From Macrostomum hystrix (Eukaryota > Platyhelminthes > Macrostomidae), in contig CATNEN010000038.1 in NCBI GenBank assembly GCA_950097015.1, forward strand, positions 18,882,001 to 18,946,000: a stretch of 64,000 nt of DNA, in the 5' to 3' direction. The position numbers and the translations under genes were made by a program. This document shows, piece after piece, positions 21,960-33,700 of this stretch. How positions within the stretch are numbered: position 1 is the first letter of the stretch; each line of letters begins with the position of its first letter. Below the pieces are notes generated by a model. That model was not told the origin of the DNA. It searched no databases and saw nothing but the letters and a program-made list of their open reading frames with translations.

Positions 21960-22695
21960 ACTCCGAAATTATCTTCATTATCCACATTATCTACGATCGT
22001 ATAGTATCTTTTATTATCGCATTATTGGCCGTGCCAATATAGTGACTGCGACTATAGATTATTTTGTAGTCCAACCTTGCTACTCTCTTTCGTCGTAGTA
22101 CAAGTAGTATGGTAATCAATTTTTTGGTGTGCGTACTCAAAAAAGGTGATGATTTTTCTAGGAAAACAATTTCGAGAAAAAAATTATCGTCGGTAATGAC
22201 GCAGTTTTTTCCATATAGATTTTTTTGCTTTATTGCTTTGGCGCAATTTTATTTGACCAGATTATATTTTTATTGCTTTAATGCTGAAATCGAAATTGTG
22301 CGCAAATTTTTTAAGCTTATACGTTTGCCAGGCAGGGCGCCAGTGACAAAGTACAATTTAGCGCTCATTCCAATAAAATTCTGGATATGAATGAAAAGAG
22401 ATTGCCAGCACAAATTTTTATGTAGATTGGCTGCTATACTCAAAGAAACAATTAATCGACACTTCGGAGCTTATCTACCTAACTCCGCCCACCATCCCAC
22501 TCCGCCAAAAACCACACTCGACCAACAACCTCACTCCGCTATCCACCTCACTCTGCCAACTATCGCACTCCACTCCGGGTGCACACCACCCCACTCCGCA
22601 AACTAACCCACTCCGCCACTCACTCCGACACCACCCTCCCCAACCACCTCGCTCCACCAATCACTAGGCTTGCAGCCAATATCAGAGATTAATAT
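21960..22695. repeat. Left part of duplicated unit (second copy)
   Basis: Counterpart of 14660-15430 at high identity, with small indels, including the degenerate cytosine-rich stretch at 22480-22665. No gene seen. Confidence 0.85.
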
Positions 22696-22884
22696 ACAAC
22701 CTTCTAACGTTTAGAGTTCAGTTCATTCGAAGGGTTCGAATAGGGTATACAGGCGCGTTGTAAGTCCGTTTTTAAAGCTCATAGAACTTTTTAGTCAGCG
22801 TCCAAGCAATTCAATCGATTTAATATCAATTGATTTCCAATCCGTCAGTCACAGCCGGCTATAAAGTCCACCACACAGCAGCTC

Positions 22885-23487
22885 TCAAGCTCGACTGCCG
22901 CTGCTGCGACGTCGACGACGACCGCTGAAAATAAAAAAGGATTCCAGTTTGTTTCCTACATCAGACATCGGTCCTGATGATCGATGCTCGACTAACCTGG
23001 CTTTAAGATCGATGCCGTACTGCCCGTCGCTGTCTAGGCGTGGAGCACCGACGCCGCCGAAGCCGCCGCCGCCTCCGATCTGGGCGGCCTCAGCTTTGCG
23101 AATGGACTCGAGTAGGTCGGCTATGCGATGATCCGAGCTGAGTCGCTTATGGGCCAGTGGGCTGAAATGTGAGACGGGACTGAGTACCCAATGAGCAGAC
23201 ATTTCTGTGGACTGGTGAGGCCGCGATAACATCGGCCCTGTGAGTTTCTCATCGTCAGGTCGGTCCATGATGGTGTAAATTAAACAAGACCCCAAAGCAC
23301 TCTCCCCACGGCTGCGCCCCGAATAAATGTGTTGCCTCGCCGCGGCTAGACTTATTCAAAGCCTTCAATTAACATACCCATCGTGAGCCGAGCTTTTGGC
23401 CTGCTCTCCGGCGTCGTCGTACGGATCGCCGCATCTGGCACCGGCAGCCAGGAGAAGCAACAGACAGATCGCTACAGTCGGTTTCAT
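22885..23487 (-). CDS. Secreted prohormone, family copy 4
   Basis: Predicted 104-residue precursor on the minus strand: exons 23487-23378, 23161-22997 and 22924-22885 (TGA), phases 2 and 2. Exon 1 is the same signal peptide as in the 16-kb copy, and intact. Exon 2 reads PLAHKR, then a peptide beginning [19 protein letters not shown], a glycine-rich middle ([10 protein letters not shown]), then APRLDSDG and QYGIDLKA. Exon 3 supplies S and GRRRRR. This copy has the best splice sites of the compact group (AG/GTTAGT donor, TTTCAG acceptor). Predicted amidated product is 49 residues, or shorter if cut at APR. The upstream flank differs from the other compact copies after caaaattgtttcag, which may here act as a 5' UTR acceptor, with a possible donor (AAG/GTAAAG) near 23628. 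Confidence 0.77.
23226..23347 (-). mobile_element. SINE family A fragment, inverted
   Basis: Matches the inner end of the inverted SINE at 16367-16590 (ctgtgagtttctcatcgtca through gaataaatgtgttgcctcgc). The plus-strand partner is absent, so one deletion seems to have removed the middle of an inverted SINE pair. Confidence 0.65.
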
Positions 23488-23999
23488 AGATAACGCAGGA
23501 ATGCTGACAACTGTTTTTGCACGCTTCAAAATTCAGGCTCTAGGAAAAGTCTGAAACAATTTTGAAATCCGAAAATTCCTAAGCATTATACAGCAGAAAC
23601 AAGCAGGATATTGTACTCAGCTTTACCTTCTGCCTCAGTTGAGAAGTGCCGACTGTGACCCGAGAGTTTTTTAAAGACGAAGCGGAGAAACTCAGCAAAT
23701 TTTACACTCATTTAATAAGGATTTTCACTAGCCAATCGGAAATCATTTTAACAGAAAATGTTTCTATTGAAAGGAAATTTAAATAGGTATCAATAGCTAT
23801 CAATATTATTTTCGCATTGCTTCCTGTTGATTAAGGTTTTGTCATATGTTTTTCTCTGCGTTTAAACGAACTCGCTAATGAGCATCGATAGTAGTTTCCA
23901 AGGTTTTGCCCTGGTTAATTGTCTGCATTAGCTGACAGAACCACACTCCTGAACTGATGGATTAAGACAAGAACTGCTATACGAGCTACTAACATGCCT

Positions 24000-24340
24000 C
24001 CCTTGCCTACTCTGCCTCCTTAGTCTACTCTGCCTCCTTAGTCTACTCTGCCTCCTTAGTCTACTCTGCCTCCTTAGTCTACTCTGCCTCCTTAGTCTAC
24101 TCTGCCTCCTTAGTCTACTCTGCCTCCTTAGTCTACTCTGCCTCCTTAGTCTACTCTGCCTCCTTAGTCTACTCTACATTTCTTGTCTACTCTGCCTCCC
24201 TTGTCTACTCTACATTTCTTGTCTACTCTGCCTCCCTTGTCTACTCTACATTTCTTGTCTACTCTGCCTCCATTGTCTACTCTGCCTCCCTGTCTACTCT
24301 GCCTCCCTTGTCTAATCTGCCTTCCTTGTATTCTCTACCT
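24000..24340. repeat. 18-bp minisatellite related to 10-kb array
   Basis: About 18 copies of tctactctgcctccttag and variants (tctacatttcttg), the same 18-bp family as 9765-11715. It lies upstream of prohormone copy 4, whereas the large array lies inside a copy 1 intron. Confidence 0.9.
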
Positions 24341-24643
24341 TCTTTACCTACTCAGCTTTTTTGTCTACTCTGCTGCCTTGTCTATCCAACCTGCAGTCGT
24401 TTAGTTATCCCATTAACGGAAGTGTTCACAGTTTTAGCCTAGAATCATTAGCTTAATAGACACAGGCTCAGTTCCTACTTGTAGTTATTACATTTGAAAT
24501 TCGCAACTACAGATATAATAGTTCCATAACTGAATGAGATTTTTAAAGCAAAATCCGGAGCACTTCTAGAGCAATGACTACCATTAGATTTCTGATTGAT
24601 TTCTGACTATTAAACAATACGTAAGTAGCCTTTGGCTGTAGAC

Positions 24644-24865
24644 GGGGTTGTAGCCCAGTGGTTAGAACGTCGGACTCACGACTTAAAGGTCGGGGGTTCG
24701 ATTCCCGACTCAACTCGAACAACTTGTGTCCTTTAGCAATGCACTTAATTATGCACTGCATCACTTTACCCAGCTGTTAAATGGGCACCAGCATTAGCTG
24801 GGGAAATTGAGGGTGGGTGTGGCGTCCCCTTTAGTCCATGGACTGAATAGTCGTACACAGCCTGA
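24644..24865 (+). mobile_element. SINE family B, tRNA-derived
   Basis: tRNA-like head with A box (tagcccagtggt, 24651-24662) and perfect B box GGTTCGATTCC (24695-24705). A conserved central part follows (tttagcaatgcacttaatta, cccagctgttaaatgggcac) and then gtggcgtcccctttagtcca. Related copies: 26030-26200, 33285-33565, 38405-38685. The central part resembles the conserved cores of other invertebrate SINEs; the exact family was not determined. Confidence 0.85.
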
Positions 24866-26029
24866 TGTTGATAGGTCCTGTTGAGACATAATGCGTCAGT
24901 CCACCGGACAGAAGGCAGGCAAAAGGCTCTAACTATACGCTCTTGACTTAAGCAATTGCGTCACAGAAATCCTAGAGTGACAGGCTAACACAAATCCCAC
25001 TTTAATCCTTGGTCAGGATTTTAAAAAGAAAAACAATCGTAAAAGCCAAGCAAAGGGTAGATTTTGAGCAGCCAGTGTCAAGCAATTTCTGATTTCACAT
25101 TTCATTTCTTTCCTAAAATCTCGATTTATCTCTTAGCCGCTTAAACTCAACTAAATTTAAATGGACGCGCTAATTGCCACTGCAGCTGCAAAAACACAGA
25201 GAGATTAACAAATCCGCGATGCAGACAGTCGCCGTCTCGTGTTCGACCGGCTCAAATGCATGGGATTTTTTATCCTTCAAATTTATCCGACGTCATATTT
25301 TCACATAGTTAAAATAAAAGGTGAAGCATTAGTTTTTTACAGCAAAAAATGCTTTTGCTAGCACTGATTGACTATCAAGACAATACGCTCGTAATTACAA
25401 CAAGTAATATATTGCAAATGCTTAGATTTTCGCTTTACTACATATATTGCTTACATGCGTTTACGGAAAAACGCAAAAAAACAAAAAGCTGAACAAAAAA
25501 GTGCAAAAACATTGCAGCAAAAATTGCAATTAATTATGATTCTAATTACACAGTGATGTTACATGTTACTACGAGTACGTAATACTAGTGGTAGCAAAGA
25601 GACTATTAAAGGCTCATATAAGGATTATTAACATTAAAATTAGATAAACTGACTGATCGTTTTTTACTTTTTGTGCGACTAGAACCTGAAGGTACGTATT
25701 TTAAATATTTGAAGAACCCTGCAAGGTTTAAAACAGTAAAGGACTGATGAAACACTATTTTCGGTCAAATTTAGCGCTTTCCAAATCAGTTAACAGTAAA
25801 AGAAACACGCGATTTTCCGGGTATTTCAAATTCCCAACGCCTACTCACGATGGCTCCCAAACCGAATGACCGATTTTCGTAAAAGTCCACCATCTGAATC
25901 TAAATTTTCCGCCCTTTACGATGAAATAAACTTCAAAGTCGTTCGAGTTCGAGTGAAATACCCGGCCATGGTCTAAATGACTGCTAAAACACTTTTCTTC
26001 GGTAAAATTTAACGTTTTGCAAATTAGTT
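24866..26029. other. AT-rich spacer with small inverted repeat
   Basis: No gene seen. ccgggtatttca near 25818 and tgaaatacccgg near 25955 form an inverted pair about 125 bp apart. Just outside lie imperfect ~44-bp direct repeats ending ccaaatcagttaa and gcaaattagttaa, which may be remains of a small transposon or of its insertion. Confidence 0.35.
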
Positions 26030-26200
26030 AAGCTGTTAAATGGGTACCAGCATCAGCTGTGGTGATTGAGGTTGGGTTTGGCGTCCCCCCAGTCCATGGA
26101 CTGGACAGCCGTACGCAGCCTTCAAATGCGCCGAGCAATAGCTGTGCTGCCTGCTTCACATGTGGCCCACTTTGGGCAGGTGTGTTTAATTATTATTATT
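26030..26200 (+). mobile_element. SINE family B, 3' fragment
   Basis: Starts at gctgttaaatgggtaccagc and includes ccagtccatggactggacag and ttgggcaggtgtgtttaatt, then an ATT tail. The tRNA-like head is missing, as expected from 5' truncation. Confidence 0.75.
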
Positions 26201-26403
26201 AGTTTTAGCCAAGTTTATTCAAGTAAGCGCCTGTCTTTGGTTTTCACAGTCAACGCAATATTCGCCGCTCTGATAAATGTAATGAGATAAGAAGCTAATT
26301 ATTCAATTATGTAATTAGAGATCAGCGGATAAAAACCCGAGAGACAATAAAGATAATTAGAGACAGCGAGATAATAATCAGATAATAAGCAATCTGATTT
26401 CAT

Positions 26404-27060
26404 TCATATAAAAGAACAGCCATTTAATAAGCTGTCTATAGTTAGAATGCCCTCGGCCACACTCGGCCATCCCTCGCTTGGCTGACGGCGCCAAAGTCTG
26501 TAGTCTATGGTAAAAAACTGGCCGGCCAGATAAATGAATCTTGCTTTCCTATTGGCGGAGCCATTTATTTGGCCCGGCCCAATTGGGGGATAAGTATAAG
26601 TTATCACCCACTTGTTTGACTTATCTATGGCCGGGAACGGCTGAGGACTCGTTTATTGGCCGAGGCACAAATTTGTCAATGATTGACCACATTTGCAATA
26701 GCACAAAATTTGTATACCTATTGTATTCAGAATTTCTAGACACCAATTGAATCTAAAAGAAAATGAAAGCCTCGGCCAATAAACGAGTCCTCAGCCGTTC
26801 CCGGCCATAGATAAGTCAAACAAGTGGGTGATAATGTATTTATTCCACAGTTGAAGCCAGATAATTGTCACCGGACCAGATAAATGTTTATCTGTCCCGG
26901 CCAGATAAATTTCAACGGCCAAATAAATATATTTATCTGGTCTATGGGCCAATCCAACTGGGGAATAAATGCAGCCTCGGACATTCTAACCACAGAATGC
27001 TTATTAAATGGCTATTATCATACACTTAATGGGCTTATTCTGTGCCGTGAATCATTAGTC
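26404..27060. repeat. Foldback element with perfect 64-bp arms
   Basis: 26601-26664 and 26771-26834 are exact reverse complements over 64 bp, with a 106-bp loop. Outside them, imperfect pairing continues: gccatttaataagc near 26420 with gcttattaaatggc near 27000, plus several ccagataaat motifs. The whole ~650-bp segment is one large palindrome, typical of a foldback or MITE-like transposon. No coding frame is convincing. Confidence 0.8.
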
Positions 27061-27399
27061 TATGGTCTAAAGAGACTCAGATTTGAAGCCCACTAAATGG
27101 TTTAATGGTCCGTGAATTAAACTGCGTGTATTATATACATAACCTCGTTTGACGTCAAATATAAATAATATGTAATATAGCCAACCGGTTTAACCATAGA
27201 CAGTTCTTTGGAGAGACATTTCACTCCAATGAAATAAGCAGTTAAAATATAACAGAAGAATACAATCGAAATAGTAACTTTGAGCTTTCGATTTCAACCA
27301 GCAACTATGCCCACGTTGGGAGCTTAAACATTGAATGAAAAAATCTGTGAAATTACGAAAGTTTTTCAGTCTGTCAAACAATGCTACCATTCCGATAAA

Positions 27400-27595
27400 T
27401 CATACTACCCCTCTGTAATTCATGCTTCTCCCTCGATTTATTACACCCCTCGATAATTTATGCTACTCACTGCCACCGAGGCATAAATAAAGCATGTTAC
27501 CCCTTCGATAAGTCATGCTACCCTTTCGATAAATCATGCTACCCCTTCGATAACTTCTGCTACACTTTCGATAAGTCATGCTACCCTTTCGAAAA
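27400..27595. repeat. 21-bp tandem repeat
   Basis: About seven copies of catgctaccctttcgataagt with variants, ending at the edge of the mariner fragment. Confidence 0.75.
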
Positions 27596-27599
27596 CGCA

Positions 27600-28058
27600 T
27601 TGGTCACGCAGCATCGCTATCGACTGACGCCCCACAGCTCGCAGCAAGTAGTCCATCGGGAAAGGCGCATTGCTGGCGTTTGCATAAGCCCGACGCGGAA
27701 TTTCGTGCAGCAGAACCCGCCTGTCAACAAACGGGGCACCCATCCCATTGTCAGTTTCACCATGCTAAGATCCACAGACAAAATTACGATGGATTGAGGT
27801 CTTTGGACTCCCCAGTCGATTCGCCAGCTCTCTTGTAGTCAGACACGATTTTTCCTTCACCCTTTGAATCAGTGCGATTGTTGATTGAGAGATCGGACGG
27901 CCACGATTGGCTGTGCCATCAGCAACGACTGTTCGTCCATGATTGAACTCTTCAAGCCAGCGACAGACAGCACTCTTCGAGATGGCACTCACTCCGTGGA
28001 TTTCTGTCAGCAGGCTTACGATTTCATTAACGAGATCCCCAATTTCCACTGAAAGCAC
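27600..28058 (-). pseudogene. Mariner-type transposase fragment
   Basis: The minus-strand frame 28058-27765 reads as the two helix-turn-helix subdomains of a mariner-family transposase: SKSAVCRWLEEFNHGR, then GRPISQSTIALIQRVKE, then LTTRELANRLGSPKTSIHRN. A stop follows (TAG, 27765), and a shifted frame continues with MGWVPRLLT, corresponding to the RWVPKLLT motif after the domain. The catalytic DDD part is absent. It is a different and more decayed lineage than the element at 58083-59388. Confidence 0.7.
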
Positions 28059-30779
28059 ACGAACTGGCGTTTATTTTTTTTTGACGAAAAGCCAAACATT
28101 AAACGATCGCACAAGGTAAAATGATAAACTCCAAACTCAACAGCGGCATCTTGTCGAGGCGTACACAATGTCCATATTCACGATGCCCCGTGCTTCTTTT
28201 AATTCTGGTGCTCACGCTTCTCTGTTTGTCAGTTTTTTTCTGCTTCTGTTTTCTGAAGCTTCTGTACCTTTTCTTGTTGCAAAATTTTAGTCTAAGGACA
28301 TATGCACTTGATTCAAAAAGCTTTAGAACTGCTGAATGTGTATTTATCAGTGACGTGAGTTTCAATAAATTTTTTTCAACTAGTTAGCCTGTGCATCGAG
28401 TTTTCCCACTATTTTTGGGGGGGACACTCCTCGTATTTACATATTTTTTTCTATATTTTCCTGCTAACGCTTGCAGCTATGCTCAAGAAATATTTTCATA
28501 GTTTTGTATCGAATAACACTTGCTGCTGCACTCGAAAAAAACTTATCTTATTTTCTCACAGCGAGAAGGGTGATAAAAAATTAAACATATATTTTCTTTG
28601 ACAGTAGCTAATCGAAAGCGCTTACCATTTATTCTCGAACCCAAAAAAAGCCTATAAAAATACATTTTAAAAAGTTACTTATTTATTTAACTGTTGGTGA
28701 TTCTAGAGCAGAAGAAAAAAGAAGCAGTAATGCTGAAATTGGCCTGCATTCTGAAAAATAAGAAAAGTACTTTTCTTCGGAGCTAGATGAAAAGAAAGCG
28801 GCACACAATGATCGAAGTCGAGACAAGGTTTGACAATGACAAGTTTGACAAGGAGGAGTGGTCTCGCTAGCATTGTGCATCATAAAAGCCCAATCATTGA
28901 AATCTGCTATGTACGTTTCACTGATTCACATCAAATCACACAATCAGTCAAGAGACAAATTTATAAACGCACGTACGGGTCGAAAAGCAGTGACGTAATC
29001 CTATTCAATTGACAGTGTCTGGCCCTATTCTAAAGATAAAAAAATTACCTTAAAATTATTGCAGAAAAGGACTGCTTTTTCGAATATTTAATGCCTTTAG
29101 AATGAAGCAAATGCTTAGAAAATTAACGTGTACCATCTCATTTAGATAGCGAATCTAATTAACGGACAACACGTTTGCTAGAACAACGACAAGACCACTT
29201 TTTTACATTGAGTGAATTACCACACATATAGTTTTCATTATTAGTATAATTTTTGTTGATATTGATGAATTGCTCTACTCTAAGTAGGCATGTTAGGGCT
29301 TGTAAAAATGAGTATATTTATATATTTATATAATTTATAAATATAGCTTGATGGTACATGTACACGTTACAAATAAACAAAAATATGAGACATTAAATTA
29401 TCCTACAAAAGGTGAATATGTAGTGCATCTTAAAAAGGGCAAACTAAATATAAAAGGCAGATATGATATCAAAATCTCCCTGGGGAAGCTAATATGTTCT
29501 GCCAGCCCTTTCAAATGTTAGAATAAAACTAAAACCAATAACGTACACAAAACAATATTAATATTAATTGTAAACTAATGCTTTGAGAACCCAACAGTTT
29601 TAAAGTTAGATCAGTGCAATTCTAAAAGGGAGATAGAAAACTTTGAAAATTTTTATGAAAAAAAAACTAGAAAAGCGAAAAGATTGCGCGTACCTTGTGT
29701 CAGCTCGTGCTTGAAAAGAAATAAAAGAAATCAAATTCATTTCTTTTTTTTGTGTTTTTTTTTCAAAAAGAATTTCGTTCCATTGACGGGAAAACAAAAG
29801 GATTGCTTAGGCTGCTCCCGTTGGCGCAACGAAGATAGCGAAGGAATTGCAAAAAAATTGCGGATTTATCGAAGCAACTACCGTCACCACAAACGGCCTT
29901 TCGGAGTGGAAGGGCAAATTTAGCTTGACGCGTGTGAAGATTTTGACACCCGCGCACCTACAGACACTTTTAGGTGTACATTCTGGAAGCGAAATTTATG
30001 GGCGAATGTACCTAGAGGGTTAGAGATTAGTGGGCGAATGTACATTTAGGGGTAGAGAATTATCAGCGAGTGTACATTCAGGGATAGAGAGTGGTTAGCG
30101 AATGTACATTTGGGGTAGACATTTAATGAATGTGTATTACGCACTCATTTAAAAGTGTCTGTCTTTTGCCCTACCAATCCGAAGGCTTTTAAAAGAGACT
30201 AGTACAGTCCTATTTTCAGCTATTTTAGAAACGAAAACATATAGAACTAAGAAGAGAATAATACAGCAAGTTTTTGCAACGAATTCAAAGATTTAAATAT
30301 TTTCTACGAGCATTGTAACATAGATCGGTTTACAGTGCCTGTCACTTGATATTAACAATTGTAAGCGTGACAGTAATATTCTATTGGAGAACAAAAATTA
30401 TAATGTAGAAAAAAATTAATTTAAATTAAATTATGATATAAAAATGTAACATAAAAAATCTAGATTAGAAAAAATAAAGAGAATAAGAAACAAAGACTAC
30501 AACAAAAGAATATTCAAATGAAAAACAGGCTACTTAAAAAAATAAACTCGGCAGATTGAGGGCACCAGAGATTTCCCTTAACTAGTAAAATTCAAACGAA
30601 AAAAACGATGCGACTTCAATGTTTTGAGCTCATTTGATAGATGTCATGCGACAGATTTTACTATCGGGTAGGCTTATTTAGATCCAAACATTTCTCAAAG
30701 TCCCTCAATCTGCGGACGGAGCAAAAGCTGGTCCACTTATGTACCGTTAACAATTTCTACCGATTCCAACCAGCAGCAG
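28059..30779. other. AT-rich spacer, no gene seen
   Basis: About 2.7 kb of AT-rich sequence with stops in all frames. Near 29809-29925 a short open stretch (IAKELQKNCGFIEAT) looks vaguely coding but has no start, stop or splice context. At 29990-30125 four loose copies of a ~45-bp repeat (gcgaatgtacatttaggggt) occur. It probably contains the 3' end of LETM1. Confidence 0.4.
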
Positions 30780-33700
30780 TTAAGCTTTCGTTTTATCACC
30801 AGAATCAGCAGCAATTTGAGCATTCTTAGCCGAGTCTGCTTGAGTCTTAGCATCCTTGGCTAGCATTAGCCGCTCCTTGTCCAGGGCTTCCAACAGTTTG
30901 GCGAGATCGCCCGAATTCAGACGCGAATTATCTGAACCCAGCATCTCGATCACCTGAGCAGGGATAAAAACAAATCAATGGATATCAATGAATATGGGAT
31001 AATTAGACACATTTATTTCATGGATCCTTAAATCGAATATGGGATAATTAGAGACATTTCGGGAATTCGTGAATTTAATATGGGATAATTTAATCTAATT
31101 TATAATTTATAATATAACTAAACATAATGGAAAATGGGATAATAGAAATGGGATAATAATGGGATAATTTAAATCCTAGTTTTACGGAAACATGAATGGG
31201 GTGGGGATGTTATAGACGGAGTTGATTAGACATGCGGAATTTCTCCTCACCTTAGTAACGTGATGAATTTCAATCTTGCCGTCGTTGTCCTCATCCAGCA
31301 GGGGCAGTATCTTCTCCCACTGATTGTCGTCCGGATTGCGTTGGAATCGTTTCAGAGCCAGCTGGAGGTCGTTCAGGGACAACAGCTGCTCGGTCAGCTG
31401 GCCGGAGGTGTCCTTCTCCATCTGCTCGCGAATCCGGCGCTCCAGATGCTGCCGCTCCAGCTGCACTTTGGTCATCATGTCGTCGATTTCGCCAACTAGC
31501 CGATTTAGCTTGCCGCTGAGCATGGCTTCGACCTTCGACGTTGGCGCCTCGTCCAACATCGGGGCGGCCGAAGCAGCTTTCGACTCTTTGAGGTCGCGAA
31601 TAGCCTGGTCTTGCAGAAGGCGCTCGCCGGCGACCTGCGAATATTGGGAAAGGAAACGCAAAGAATATGAACCAGCAAAACAAAGACCCTGACCCAGGCC
31701 GACCCAGATACACAAAGACTATGGCCAAACCTGACGAAGCAACACAAAGACCATGAACAAGCAACACAAAGACTGACCCAGCAACACAAAGACTATGACC
31801 CTACAACACAAAGACTATGACCCAGTGTGACCAAGCATCACAAAGACCATGAACAAGCAACACAAAGACTATGACCCAGCAACACAAATACCATGATCCA
31901 AATCCCGAACAAACCAACAACAAAGCGAACATAATAGTTAAACGGCAATCTCTCACCTGACTAATAGCCGACTCCAACTGTCTAAGTTCGCCAGTTCCAA
32001 CAACGCCGCGCAGTTTTTCGATTTCAGACACACCACCGTCGACTGTAATCTGTTCCGGCATCTGTTGCAGCTTTTCCAGCTGTTGCTGCAGACTGCCTGC
32101 TTCCAGAGACGCTGGAGCAGCAGCAGCAGCAGCGGCAGCGGCTCGACTAGCTTCAGCTTCAGCCTCTGCAACTTCAGCTGCCTCTTTGGCCACATCGGCG
32201 TCGGCAGATTTCAATGCCTCCAATCGGACGCGATTATCAGCGCCGGCTGATTTCGCTTCAACTGAGGCCACGGTGCGCTTGGGCAGGGCGGCGATCGTCT
32301 TGCGGAGAAGGTCCTCCGGCTCCAGCGAATCGGGGAAGTGCAGCGATCGAGACAGCAGCAGGAGGGAGGTCGGCACCTGGAGACCGGGGGGAGAGAAGGG
32401 AGAAATAAGAGAAAATGGAACACAAAAAATCCTGGACATCGGGACGTTTTCTAGTCTTTTAATCCTTTCTTTTAGGATTCCTAATCCCTTGCTAATCGAT
32501 CCCCAGTCACTAGGATTTGTAATCAAAGCAAAAGTTGCGCACCTTGCTATTAAGATGAAGGTCAAGCCACTGGGTTAGCTGCTGACGGAGTCGTTCCTCG
32601 GACAATCCCAGGGACCTCATGCCCCTGGCCCGACATGCCGCCTGCAGCTCGGCCACGTTAAGCTTGTCCAAGCCCTCCGCCTGAATCATTCGATCGTCCG
32701 CGTGCAGCTGTCTCAGTCTGATCTCTAATTGTAATTCAATTAAAGCCTTGGAACCGACAGCGGGCACATCCAGCAATTTGCAGATGGCGGCCAACTGGGG
32801 CCGTTCCAGATTGTCCAGCGTCAGCTCGTCGGCGAATAGGCGGGAGAAGCGCAACAGCTCGTCAGTGGTGGCGTACCGACCGGCTGTGCTGCATTTTTCA
32901 ACGAAATTGCGGAAATCGTCCAACGATTGCCGAACCTGGCAGCGAAATTAATACAGGTTTAATACATGCCAGCTATTGTTCCGTTTTTAAGTGGTAATAA
33001 ATGGCTGGTCAGTGTGGTCATATTATCAACTAACCAGGCGTAATGATAGCTTGGTGATATTTTCTAGGAGCTAGATTGTCAAGTCACACTGTCAAAAGGC
33101 TATACGTCGATATATTCAAGGGATTACACTGTCAAGGCTTCACAGAGTTAAGGGTTCCAAACGTCACATTATCAAGGGTGTCAAGGGGTCACCAAGGTTG
33201 TCAAGGAGTCACATTGTCAAATGATGTCCAGGGGTCGCATTGTCATCGGGACTATAAAATACAATGATATAGTTGTTCACCTCAGGAGGTTGTAGCCTAG
33301 TGGTTAGAATGTTGGACTCACGACTTGAAGGTCGGGGGTTCGATTTCCGAATATACTGGAACAATTTGTGTCCTTTAACAAGACACTCAACTCTGCATTA
33401 CTTCAGTTCACCCAGCTGTTCAATGGGTACCAGAATTAGTTGGGATAATTGAAGGTAGGTGTGGCGTCCCCCAGTCCATGGACTGAACAGCTGTACGCGC
33501 CGCGTAATGGCTGCGGCTGTGCTGTCGGCTGCACATCTGGCCCCATTGGGGCAGGTGTAATCAATTATAATCACCTCAGCGGTTGCATTCTTTGACTGGA
33601 AGCCTTCCTGCAGGGTGGCCTGCAAGAACTTGGCTGTCTCCAGTTTGGCTTTAAGCCTCAGTCTGAGTTTCTCGGCCTCCTTATCCTTCTGCTGGAAGGT

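Noticed and set aside
24648-24716. Functional tRNA gene
   Set aside because: A and B boxes are present, but the sequence runs into a SINE body and recurs in several decayed copies.
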